A program made the position numbers and the translations under genes. The notes under the pieces were generated by a model. It was not told the origin of the DNA, searched no databases, and worked only from the letters and a program-made list of their open reading frames with translations. From CAYPKG01 sp964411275 (GTDB lineage: Bacteria > Bacillota > Clostridia > Christensenellales > CAG-138): a stretch of DNA of 44,500 bases. Every line of letters starts with the position of its first letter. Position 1 is the first letter of the stretch. This document shows positions 30,400-38,681 of the stretch, piece after piece. The DNA lies in contig CAYPKG010000017.1 in NCBI GenBank assembly GCA_964411275.1, positions 1 through 44,500 of the forward strand. Direction: 5' to 3'.

Positions 30400-31833
30400 A
30401 TGCAGCTTTCAATACTCGGTGAGGGTCTGGGCCAATTGATTGGCGGCGATGCATCCATCGCTTCAATAGATTATGATTCCCGCAAGGCGGGGCCTGGAAG
30501 CCTCTTTTGCTGTATTGTGGGCACATTCTCCGACGGCCATGAATACGCGAAAAACGCTGTGGAAAACGGCGCGGCTGCGCTGGTGGTGCAGCGGGAATTA
30601 CCACTTCCTGTACCACAGCTGGTGGTGGAAAACACCAGGATCGCCATGGCGAAGATGGCTGCAAAATGGTATGGACATCCTGAAAAGGAGCTTAGGCTGG
30701 TGGGCGTGACCGGCACCAACGGGAAAACCACCACCACCTATATGATCAAGTCCATCGCGGAGCACGCGGGATATAAGGTTGGGCTAATGGGCACCATCCG
30801 TAATATGATCGGCGGGAAGGTTTTGGAGGCGGAGCATACCACGCCGGAAAGCGTGGATTTATATAGGATTTTACGGCAGATGGTGGAGGAAGGCGTTGAA
30901 ATCGTGTCCATGGAGGTTTCCTCCCATGCCCTGGATCAGAACCGGGTGTATGGACTTACGTTTGAGGTGTGTGAATTTACCAATCTGACCCAGGATCATT
31001 TGGATTACCATAAAACATTCGACAACTATTTCGCCGCTAAGAAAAGCATATTTGGGATGAGCAAACACGGCGTTGTCAACGCTGACGATCCCCACGCGGC
31101 GGCAATTATGAAGGGGCTCACGATCCCTGTGACCACGTTTGGCGTGCGGGAGCGGGCGGACGTGTCCGCCTCGGACATCGACATTACCACCCGGGGCGTG
31201 CAGTTTGACTTGAAGTATGACGGCGCCACGGTGCGGACAAATGTGCCGATCCCCGGCCTGTTTAGCGTATTTAACGCCATGGGCGCGGTGGCCGTGTGCC
31301 TGACGCTGGGCATCGGTATGGAGCATATTCAGCAGGGGCTGGAGGCCATGCAGACGGTGTCCGGAAGGCTGGAGCCGCTGCCCACCGGCGAACAGGGTTA
31401 TTCCGTGTTTGTGGATTACGCCCATACCCCGGACGCCCTGGAGAATATACTGAAAACCGTAAAGGGGTTTGCCACAAGCCGGATCATCACCGTGTTTGGC
31501 TGCGGTGGGGACCGCGACCGGGCGAAGCGGCCCATCATGGGCGAGGTGGCTGGCCGGTATTCGGACATGCTGGTGGTGACAAGCGACAATCCCCGCACGG
31601 AGGATCCCTTTATGATACTGTCGGCCATCGAGGAGGGCGTGAAAAAATCGGGCTGCCCCTATGTGGTCATCGAGCAAAGGCGCGAGGCCATTCGCCACGC
31701 GTTGTCCATCGCGAAACCGGACGACGTGGTGGTGATCGCGGGAAAGGGTCACGAGAATTATCAGGAGATCAACGGGATCAGGCATCATTTTGACGACAAG
31801 GAAATCGTGGCGGAGCTTCTGAAGAGGCTGTAA
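30400..31833 (+). CDS. murE: UDP-MurNAc-tripeptide synthetase MurE (meso-DAP adding)
   Basis: Adds the third residue to UDP-MurNAc-L-Ala-D-Glu; 477 aa. GTNGKT (105-110) is the ATP loop. The carbamylated-lysine region is DHLDYHKTFDNYFAAK. The substrate-selecting motif is DNPR (396-399), which is the diaminopimelate form (lysine enzymes have a different sequence). The C-terminal domain has KGHENYQ. The peptidoglycan is therefore inferred to contain meso-diaminopimelate. AAGGAGA precedes the ATG. The usual next gene, murF, is missing; mraY starts 52 bp later. Confidence 0.97.
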   Translation: MQLSILGEGLGQLIGGDASIASIDYDSRKAGPGSLFCCIVGTFSDGHEYAKNAVENGAAALVVQRELPLPVPQLVVENTRIAMAKMAAKWYGHPEKELRLVGVTGTNGKTTTTYMIKSIAEHAGYKVGLMGTIRNMIGGKVLEAEHTTPESVDLYRILRQMVEEGVEIVSMEVSSHALDQNRVYGLTFEVCEFTNLTQDHLDYHKTFDNYFAAKKSIFGMSKHGVVNADDPHAAAIMKGLTIPVTTFGVRERADVSASDIDITTRGVQFDLKYDGATVRTNVPIPGLFSVFNAMGAVAVCLTLGIGMEHIQQGLEAMQTVSGRLEPLPTGEQGYSVFVDYAHTPDALENILKTVKGFATSRIITVFGCGGDRDRAKRPIMGEVAGRYSDMLVVTSDNPRTEDPFMILSAIEEGVKKSGCPYVVIEQRREAIRHALSIAKPDDVVVIAGKGHENYQEINGIRHHFDDKEIVAELLKRL

Positions 31834-31885
31834 ATGACCGATTGGGGGCGGCGACGTCCATACCAATGATGAACCGGAGGAGAAC

Positions 31886-32884
31886 ATGCAGCAATTAATA
31901 CTGGCCGCGCTACTGGGCATGTCGGTAACGCTGGTCCTGGGGCCACTGGTGATCCCAATGCTCAAACGCCTGAAATTCGGGCAGACGGAGCGGGAAGACG
32001 GCCCGCAATCCCATTTGGTGAAAAGCGGAACGCCCACGATGGGCGGCATGATGATGCTCGCCGGCATTCTGGTGGGGACGCTGAGCTTTACCGGCGGAAG
32101 CATGGAGTTTGTGCTCCCGGCGCTGTTCGTGGTGTTTGCATTTGGACTGGTGGGGTTTCTCGACGATTTCATCAAGGTCAGGCGCAAGCGCTCCTTGGGC
32201 TTAAAAGCGTATCAGAAAATCATCGGGCAGTTTGGCATTGCGTTTATCGTGGCGCTGTACGCCTATAACAATCCCTACATCGGCTCCAAAATACTCCTGC
32301 CGTTTTCCAGCCTGGAGTGGGATTTGGGGATCTATTACATTCCGTTCGTCATGTTCGTCATGATCGGCGTGGTGAATTCCGTCAATCTCACCGATGGCCT
32401 GGACGGCCTCGCGTCCGGCGTGACGTTGATTTACGCCGCCGCCATGGTAGTCATATTCGCGTTTATGTCAGTGGCCGCGGAAGACCTCGGCCAGGTTTAC
32501 TATGGGGCAAACCTCATGGGGATGGCGGTGTTTTCCGCTGCTGTCGCCGGCGCGTGCCTGGGGTTTTTGCGCAATAATTCCTATCCCGCCAAGGTGTTCA
32601 TGGGGGACACCGGTTCCCTGGCGCTGGGCGGTGCGGTTGGGATGATGGCGGTGTTCAGCCGTGCTGTGCTGCTGCTGCCTATTATGGGCGGATGTTTTGT
32701 GGCCTCTGCCGTGAGTGTGATTTTACAGGTGGGGTCTTATAAGCTGCGCAAAAAAAGAGTATTCCGCATGGCGCCGCTGCATCATCATTTCGAGTTGATG
32801 GGCGTGCCGGAGACCAAAATCGTTGCCATGTACATGATTGTTACGGTGGTGCTTTGTTTGGTCTGCCTGCTGGCGTATGTGTAA
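31886..32884 (+). CDS. mraY: Phospho-MurNAc-pentapeptide transferase MraY
   Basis: Transfers phospho-MurNAc-pentapeptide from UDP to undecaprenyl phosphate, forming lipid I; an integral membrane enzyme of 332 aa with about ten hydrophobic helices. Signatures are SGTPTMGG, FGLVGFLDDF (metal-binding Asp pair), NSVNLTDGLDGLASG, FMGDTGSLALGG and the HHHFELMG loop. Length and residues are normal. GGAGGA precedes the ATG. Confidence 0.97.
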   Translation: MQQLILAALLGMSVTLVLGPLVIPMLKRLKFGQTEREDGPQSHLVKSGTPTMGGMMMLAGILVGTLSFTGGSMEFVLPALFVVFAFGLVGFLDDFIKVRRKRSLGLKAYQKIIGQFGIAFIVALYAYNNPYIGSKILLPFSSLEWDLGIYYIPFVMFVMIGVVNSVNLTDGLDGLASGVTLIYAAAMVVIFAFMSVAAEDLGQVYYGANLMGMAVFSAAVAGACLGFLRNNSYPAKVFMGDTGSLALGGAVGMMAVFSRAVLLLPIMGGCFVASAVSVILQVGSYKLRKKRVFRMAPLHHHFELMGVPETKIVAMYMIVTVVLCLVCLLAYV

Positions 32885-32942
32885 CAATCCAAACCCGCCG
32901 GAAAGGGCATTTGGCGGATCGCATGGCAAATTAGCTTAGTTG

Positions 32943-33070
32943 CCGCCCGGATGAGTTCCTGTGTGCCGTGGTCTTGTTGGCGCTTGGCACGGCCGCATGG
33001 GAATGCCGGATGTTTGGGGGAGAACAGCGGCTCTGCTGCCCCAAGCATCTGAACCGGGCGGATTTTTTAT
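32943..33070 (+). promoter_or_regulatory. Structured mraY-murD spacer with terminator-like ending
   Basis: CCGCCCGG (32943-32950) pairs perfectly with CCGGGCGG (33054-33061), directly followed by ATTTTTT. Inside this long-range stem are GCCGTG/CACGGC (32965-32970, 32988-32993) and a strong hairpin at 33009-33049 (GATGTTTGGGG with CCCCAAGCATC plus CAGC/GCTG). The result is a three-way junction closed by a terminator stem, the shape of a riboswitch or attenuator. No known riboswitch core is recognised. Confidence 0.5.
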
Positions 33071-33116
33071 CAGAACCCGCTTTTGCGGTGGAAATAGGAA
33101 TTCGGAGGCGTTTTAC

Positions 33117-34469
33117 ATGAAAACGGCGTTGGTTGTGGGGATGGCCCTTTCCGGGATTGCAAGCGCGCGGCTGTTGAATAAAGACGGGTACCGGGTGATC
33201 ATAAACGACAAAAAGGCCGAAGTGTCCGGCTTACGCCAACAGCTGCCGGAGGAGCTGGGCTATGAATACCGCCTGGGGGGGGATCCCATCAACCTGCTTG
33301 CGGGGGTGGATTTGATCGTGTTGAGCCCTGGAGTGCCTGGGTTCCTGCCATTCATCCAGGAGGCAAAAAAACGCGGCATCGAGACGATTGGCGAGATCGA
33401 GCTTGGATACCGTTATTCCCGTGGGGACTTTTACTGCATCACCGGCACCAACGGCAAAACCACCTGCACGGCGCTGCTGGGGGAGATGTTCAAAACCGGA
33501 GGGCGCAATACATTTGTATTGGGAAATATCGGCACGCCCATCACCGAATGCGCCAAAGAAACCCGGGAGGGGGACATCATCGTGGCGGAAACGGCGGCGC
33601 TGCAGCTGGAGGGGAATGTGCGGTTCCACGCCAGGGGCGCGTCGGTGTGCAACATCACGGAGGATCATCTGGACCGGTTTTTGACCATGGAAAACTATAT
33701 TGCCGCCAAATGCAAGATATTTGAAAATCAGACGGGCGCCGATGTGGCGGTTCTCAATTATGACGATCCTATCGTGCGGGACATGGCCCGGCTGACCCCG
33801 GCGCGAATACTGCATTTCTCGAGAAAGACCGTGCCTGAGGAGGGCGTATATTGCATCGATGGCAATGAGGTGCGCTATCGCATAAACGGGGAGGACCGGC
33901 TGCTGTGCTACCGCAAGGAAATCTATATTCCCGGCGACCACAACCTTGAAAATGCCATGCAATGCGCGGCAATGGCGCTGTTTGGCGGGGTGTCCCCTTC
34001 GGATATCAGAAAGACGCTCATCGAATTTGAGGGGGTGGAGCACCGCATCGAGTTCGTGTGCCAGCGGGGCGGGGTGCGCTACATCAACGATTCCAAAGGC
34101 ACCAACCCGGACAGCACAATAAAGGCCATCGCCGCCATGGATAGGCCCACGGTTTTGATATTGGGGGGCTATGACAAGCACAGCAATTTTGACGGGCTGT
34201 TTGCGGCGTTCGACGGGCGTATCAAGGGGGTCGTGGTGCTGGGCGACACGGCTCCACAGATCATAGAAACGGCCAAACGCATGGGACATGCCGGCCCGCT
34301 GGTGAGAGCCGAGCGGGATTTTGAGGAGGCGGTGGGCTTGGCCCGCAGGCTTGCCGAGCCCGGGGACGCGGTGCTGCTGTCCCCCGCGTGCGCCAGCTGG
34401 GATATGTTCCCGAACTTTGAGGAGCGGGGGCGCACGTTCAAGCGGATCGTGCTCGGGTACCCCAACTGA
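33117..34469 (+). CDS. murD: UDP-MurNAc-L-alanine:D-glutamate ligase MurD
   Basis: Adds D-glutamate to UDP-MurNAc-L-alanine; 450 aa. The N-terminal dinucleotide-like domain begins VVGMALSGIASARLL, the ATP loop is GTNGKT (110-115), and NITEDHLDRF and the C-terminal VRYINDSKGTNPDSTIKAI and ILGGYDKHSNFD match the family. The start is ATG 33117 behind CGGAGG; the upstream continuation of the frame crosses the structured spacer and is not coding. Separated from mraY by 232 bp of structured sequence, unlike the otherwise compact cluster. Confidence 0.96.
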   Translation: MKTALVVGMALSGIASARLLNKDGYRVIINDKKAEVSGLRQQLPEELGYEYRLGGDPINLLAGVDLIVLSPGVPGFLPFIQEAKKRGIETIGEIELGYRYSRGDFYCITGTNGKTTCTALLGEMFKTGGRNTFVLGNIGTPITECAKETREGDIIVAETAALQLEGNVRFHARGASVCNITEDHLDRFLTMENYIAAKCKIFENQTGADVAVLNYDDPIVRDMARLTPARILHFSRKTVPEEGVYCIDGNEVRYRINGEDRLLCYRKEIYIPGDHNLENAMQCAAMALFGGVSPSDIRKTLIEFEGVEHRIEFVCQRGGVRYINDSKGTNPDSTIKAIAAMDRPTVLILGGYDKHSNFDGLFAAFDGRIKGVVVLGDTAPQIIETAKRMGHAGPLVRAERDFEEAVGLARRLAEPGDAVLLSPACASWDMFPNFEERGRTFKRIVLGYPN

Positions 34470-34543
34470 CATAAGCAGGAGGCCGCGCGCATAGAATGAA
34501 AAACGCGAATTATACCGGCGCAGCGGCATGAGAGGAGGCGTCC

Positions 34544-35722
34544 ATGGAGCGGGCGATGGCAGGATCACGGACGCACAGCGCGAAGGCGACCGCGATCAGA
34601 CCCCAAAAGAAAACAAAAACCGTGCTGGGGCATATGGATTTTCCCATATTCATCACGGTGCTGGCTCTTTGCGCTTTTGGGCTTGTCATGGTGTTTTCCG
34701 CCAGCTATTATTCGGCACAAAACTACCAGAATGATGACGGCCTGTTTTATGTCAGAAAGCAGCTGACATATCTTGGGATTTCGTTGCCGGCAATGCTGGT
34801 GATGAGCCGGTTTGATTATAAGCGGCTGGAAAAGCTGAAGACTCCGGCGCTGCTCATCTCCATCGCGCTGTTGGTGCTGGTGCTGATATTCGGAAAAAAT
34901 TTGAACGGCGCCAGGCGCTGGCTGGTTATCGGGGGGCAAAGCATCCAGCCCTCGGAGGTAGCCAAGTTCGGCATGATGCTCTATATGTGCGCCTTCATGT
35001 CCAGAAGGCAGCACCTGATGAAGGATATCGTCCACGGGCTGGTACCCATGCTGATGGTCATCGGCGTGGTCTGCGGCCTTGTCATGCTCCAGCCCAACAT
35101 GTCCATGGCGGTGATCATGGGCATGATGGGCATCGCCCTATTATACCTGGGCGGCGCAAGCAGCAAGCATGTAGCGCTGCTCATTCTTGCCGGCATCGGG
35201 CTGTTTTATTTGCTGGCGAAGATCGAACCGTACCGCATGGCACGCCTCACGACGTTTACCGATCCCTGGAATGACGGCATGAACGGCAGGGGGGACGGAT
35301 ATCAGCTGATCCAGTCCCTGTACGCGCTGGGCTCAGGCGGCCTGTTTGGCCAGGGCTTGAACAACTCCAAGCAGAAGCTGCTGTACCTGACCTACGGGGA
35401 AAGTGATTTCGTGTTTTCCATCGTCGGCGAGGAGCTGGGGTTTGTGGGGGCGACAATCGTGCTGTTGGCGTATCTGTTCATTATATACCGGGGGTTCCGG
35501 GTGGCGATGCGCTGTAAGGACCGCTTCGGCTCCATGCTGGCGGGGGGAATTACCACGGTATTTGCCCTGCAGGTACTGGTCAACATCGGGGTCGTGACGG
35601 GCTTTATGCCCACAACCGGCCAGGCGCTGCCGTTTATCAGCGCCGGAGGAAGCTCTCTGCTGATATTCCTGTGCGCCATGGGCGTGCTGCTGAACATCAG
35701 CCGGCATACCGCTGACCTTTAG
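34544..35722 (+). CDS. ftsW: Septal peptidoglycan glycosyltransferase FtsW (SEDS)
   Basis: A SEDS-family polymerase that elongates septal glycan strands from lipid II with the class B PBP encoded at 28237. It has 392 aa with ten predicted membrane helices after a basic cytoplasmic start. Family motifs are LNGARRWLVIGGQSIQPSE around the catalytic loop and PTTGQALPFISAGGSSLL near the end. GAGGAGG precedes the ATG. murG, which usually follows ftsW, is absent. Confidence 0.95.
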   Translation: MERAMAGSRTHSAKATAIRPQKKTKTVLGHMDFPIFITVLALCAFGLVMVFSASYYSAQNYQNDDGLFYVRKQLTYLGISLPAMLVMSRFDYKRLEKLKTPALLISIALLVLVLIFGKNLNGARRWLVIGGQSIQPSEVAKFGMMLYMCAFMSRRQHLMKDIVHGLVPMLMVIGVVCGLVMLQPNMSMAVIMGMMGIALLYLGGASSKHVALLILAGIGLFYLLAKIEPYRMARLTTFTDPWNDGMNGRGDGYQLIQSLYALGSGGLFGQGLNNSKQKLLYLTYGESDFVFSIVGEELGFVGATIVLLAYLFIIYRGFRVAMRCKDRFGSMLAGGITTVFALQVLVNIGVVTGFMPTTGQALPFISAGGSSLLIFLCAMGVLLNISRHTADL

Positions 35723-35728
35723 AGCCAA

Positions 35729-35884
35729 CCATAGGTAAAGCCTGCGGCTTTGCCTATGGGGTCACTGCGGTGGGTTTTTCATGCAGCTGCGGCCTCGGAC
35801 GATAGCATCGTCTGCCGGCCTTGCTGCATGCAAGCTGTCAAAATCACCCCACGCGTAGGCATTACGCTGCGCCGTCGGGCAGCG
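35729..35884 (+). promoter_or_regulatory. ftsW-murA spacer with three strong hairpins
   Basis: Hairpin 1: a 14-bp stem 35729-35742 / 35746-35759 with one G-U pair and loop TGC. Hairpin 2: CATGCAGC (35780-35787) / GCTGCATG (35823-35830), extended inside by GGCC/GGCC and GACGAT/ATCGTC (35798-35812). Hairpin 3: CGCTGC (35865-35870) / GCAGCG (35879-35884). TTTTT follows at 35775-35779. It is a possible processing, attenuation or palindromic-element region in the place where murG would lie. Confidence 0.55.
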
Positions 35885-35962
35885 AGGGGCTCTTGACGCA
35901 CACTCTTTCTACGGGATGCATAAGATGAAATTGTGCGAAAGCATTCCGGAGGTGAAGGGTTG

Positions 35963-37225
35963 ATGTCCAATCTGATCGTGGCGGGGGGGCCACCATTGCA
36001 GGGTACGCTTCGGGTACCGGGCGCGAAAAACGCAGCGTTGCCGATATTGGCCGCTTCGCTGTTGTCGGAAAAGCCGGTGCGGCTGATGGACTGTCCAAGG
36101 CTCAGGGACGTTGATAACATGCTTGAAATCCTAAGCACGCTGGGCTGTACGACGGTGTGGACCGGGGAAAACGAACTTGTGATCGACGCATCCAATGCCG
36201 CAAAGCATGAGATGCCGGAGCATTTATCCAAGGCGCTTCGATCATCCATATTCATGCTTGGGCCGCTAATCAGCCGCTTTGGGAAAGCCGTGGCCACATT
36301 TCCCGGGGGATGCGAGATCGGCCTTCGGCCCATCGACCTGCATCTTAAGGCGCTCTCCTGCCTTGGTGTGAAGATCGAGGAGGAGTACGGGCATATCCGC
36401 TGTGACGGCAGGAACCTCGTTGGCGCCACCATTCATTTGGATTATCCAAGTGTGGGCGCTACGGAAAACGCCATGATGGCCGCCGTGTGCGCCAAGGGGG
36501 AAACCATTATCCAGAACGCGGCCCGGGAGCCGGAGATCCAGGATTTGGAGCGGTTCCTTTGCGCGCTGGGATATCGCGTATATGGTTCGGGGAGCACCAC
36601 AATCCGTATCTTGGGCGGCAAATCCCCTGTGGATGGCCCGGTGGAGCACCGGATTGTGCCGGACAGGATCGCGGCAGGAACGTTTTTGTGCGCGGCGGCG
36701 ATAACGGGTGGGGATATTACGTTGACCAACGCCGTGCCGGCCCATATGGGCAGCGTCCTCTACAAGCTGATGGAATGCGGCGCGCGTGTGTCCTTTTCGG
36801 GGGACGCCATGCGCTTTGTGGGGCCAAAGCGGCCCAGGGAACTGAAGTTGGTGGAAACCCAGCCCCATCCCGGGTTTCCTACCGACATGCAAGCGCAGAT
36901 GTTCGCGCTGTTAAGCGTGGCAAGCGGTGTGAGCATGATCGTGGAAAACGTGTTTGAAAGCCGCTTTAAGCATGGCGCGGAGCTGATGCGAATGGGGGCG
37001 GACTGCACGATCAAGGATCGAACAGCGGTCATTCGCGGCGTGGAGCGGCTGATGGGCACAAACGTGGACGCGCGGGACCTTCGCTGTGGCGCGGCGCTGG
37101 TGCTGGCGGGGCTACGGGCTGAGGGGATCACCACCGTGCACAGCGCTGAATTGATCGACCGGGGCTATGAGGCGCTGGAACGGGATCTGAAAGCGCTGGG
37201 GGCGAATATAGAGCGGCGGGATTAG
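35963..37225 (+). CDS. murA: UDP-GlcNAc 1-carboxyvinyltransferase MurA
   Basis: First committed step of peptidoglycan synthesis: transfers enolpyruvate from PEP to UDP-GlcNAc. 420 aa, EPSP-synthase fold. The substrate loop has K22 in VPGAKNAALP. The active-site cysteine is present at C117 in FPGGCEIGLRP, so the enzyme should be sensitive to fosfomycin. The start chosen is ATG 35963 behind CCGGAGG; an upstream GTG in frame gives 10 extra residues but has no good site. It stands between ftsW and divIB where some Clostridia also place a murA copy. Confidence 0.95.
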   Translation: MSNLIVAGGPPLQGTLRVPGAKNAALPILAASLLSEKPVRLMDCPRLRDVDNMLEILSTLGCTTVWTGENELVIDASNAAKHEMPEHLSKALRSSIFMLGPLISRFGKAVATFPGGCEIGLRPIDLHLKALSCLGVKIEEEYGHIRCDGRNLVGATIHLDYPSVGATENAMMAAVCAKGETIIQNAAREPEIQDLERFLCALGYRVYGSGSTTIRILGGKSPVDGPVEHRIVPDRIAAGTFLCAAAITGGDITLTNAVPAHMGSVLYKLMECGARVSFSGDAMRFVGPKRPRELKLVETQPHPGFPTDMQAQMFALLSVASGVSMIVENVFESRFKHGAELMRMGADCTIKDRTAVIRGVERLMGTNVDARDLRCGAALVLAGLRAEGITTVHSAELIDRGYEALERDLKALGANIERRD

Positions 37226-37239
37226 CATAGGGACAAAAG

Positions 37240-38514
37240 ATGGCGAAAAAGACAGGCAGCAGCGGGCGCGTGTACGCGCCCACCCATGAGAAGCGGGAGG
37301 AAGCCGGCGGCAACAAAAGAAGCCAGCCGGGTGATGCTGCGTCAAAAAAGCCATCGAAAGCCCCGAAGAATAAAGCGGGCGGATACACCGGCGTACACCG
37401 GTTGGCGGGCGTGGAAGAGGAGATGCTCAGGCGCGAGGCGCTCAAACAGCTGGGGATGCAAAGCGCCGGCGCGCGCACAAAGCTAAAGCCGCCGGAACCG
37501 GCGGAACCCGTGCTGGGGGAGCGGGAGGAAAGCCGGGACAAGCCTACTAAGGCCGGGCGTGGCGGGAAGAAAAAAAAGCCGCAGAAGAAGCAAGACCCGT
37601 TGGACGTGAAACGGCTGTTGACGCTGCTGATCGTGGGCGTGGCGGTAGGCGGGCTGTTGTTGGCGGGGTGGTTTGTGTTTTTGCTGGAGGATGTGGAGAT
37701 AGCGGGGGAAACCCAGTATTCCACCGGGAGCATCGTGTCTTTGACGCAGCTACACGAGGGGCGGCATATGCTACTATGCGACCTGGCGGCCGCGAAGGAG
37801 GGAATTCAGACCAATCCATACCTCAGGGTGCTGGCCGTTACAAGGATATGGCCCAGAACCATCCGCATTGAAATCGAGGAGCGCAAGGAGATTGCGGTGG
37901 CCAGAACCGCGGAGTACGATGTCGTCATCGATATCACTGGCCATGTTTTAAGCATCGGCAGCGGCGGTGACGTATCGAAGCTGGTGCAATTGATCGGCGT
38001 GTCCCAGGGGGGATTTCAGGTGAATAAGCCACTTGGCGACAACGCGGATTTTGCCACGCGCACGCTTTTGAACATATTGGACAAGCTGGAGGAATACGGG
38101 CTGTTGGAGGACATAGCCCTTGCGGATGTCTCAAATCCCCTTCGGACCATTTTGATGACACGAGATGGCATTCAGGTGGTGCTGGGACAGCCCAACGAGC
38201 TGGACGAAAAATTTCAGTGGGTCAAGGATACGCTGCCATCCCTGAGGCTCAGCGGGGTGGCGGGGGGCACGCTGAACGTCAGCGCCAAGGGCGGCGCGAT
38301 TTATTCGCCGGAGGAGGAGATGCCGGCGGAACCGGAGGAACCCCAGGAACCGGGAAACTTGGAAGAGCCGGGCAACCCGAATGTGCCCCAGGAGCCGGGA
38401 AGCTCGGAGGAGCCGGGCAACACGAATGTGCCCCAGGAGCCGGGAAGCTCGGAGGAGCCGGGTCACACGAATGTGCCCCAGGAGCCGGAAGAACCTCAGG
38501 AACCGACAGAATAA
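37240..38514 (+). CDS. divIB: Cell division protein DivIB/FtsQ
   Basis: A 424-aa single-pass membrane protein of the FtsQ/DivIB family. A very basic, low-complexity cytoplasmic tail of about 120 residues precedes one membrane helix (about 125-147) and the POTRA domain (about 149-220: EDVEIAGETQYSTGSIV, NPYLRVLAVTRIWPRTIRIEIEE). The FtsQ beta domain follows to about 350. The end is a Pro/Glu-rich tail with two exact-length 15-residue repeats (NxNVPQEPGSSEEPG, bases 38374-38463) and a third partial copy. The tail lies outside the membrane and may span the wall. The ATG is 14 bp after murA. Confidence 0.92.
   Translation: MAKKTGSSGRVYAPTHEKREEAGGNKRSQPGDAASKKPSKAPKNKAGGYTGVHRLAGVEEEMLRREALKQLGMQSAGARTKLKPPEPAEPVLGEREESRDKPTKAGRGGKKKKPQKKQDPLDVKRLLTLLIVGVAVGGLLLAGWFVFLLEDVEIAGETQYSTGSIVSLTQLHEGRHMLLCDLAAAKEGIQTNPYLRVLAVTRIWPRTIRIEIEERKEIAVARTAEYDVVIDITGHVLSIGSGGDVSKLVQLIGVSQGGFQVNKPLGDNADFATRTLLNILDKLEEYGLLEDIALADVSNPLRTILMTRDGIQVVLGQPNELDEKFQWVKDTLPSLRLSGVAGGTLNVSAKGGAIYSPEEEMPAEPEEPQEPGNLEEPGNPNVPQEPGSSEEPGNTNVPQEPGSSEEPGHTNVPQEPEEPQEPTE
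38374..38487 (+). repeat. 45-bp tandem repeat inside divIB
   Basis: Units of 45 bp at 38374-38418 and 38419-38463 and a partial third from 38464 encode a 15-residue Pro/Glu-rich repeat. The nucleotide copies are almost identical, so the number could vary by slippage. Confidence 0.85.
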
Positions 38515-38599
38515 GCCTGGGGCTCCAGTCGTTTCCAGGTGATTTTGAACAAATATAATAAAAAATATGTCGAACCTGTAACACTATGTGGTAGAATGG

Positions 38600-38629
38600 T
38601 TGCACAGGTACAACAAAATATGGTATAGT
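38600..38629 (+). promoter_or_regulatory. Possible internal promoter for ftsA-ftsZ
   Basis: TTGCAC (38600-38605) and TATAGT (38624-38629) are 18 bp apart in the AT-rich 167-bp spacer after divIB. A second TATAAT occurs near 38555. Separate promoters for ftsAZ are common in other bacteria. Confidence 0.5.
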
Positions 38630-38681
38630 ATTGGAGATTGAATTATAAAAGGGAACGCTATGGTTACAGGGGGGACAAGCC

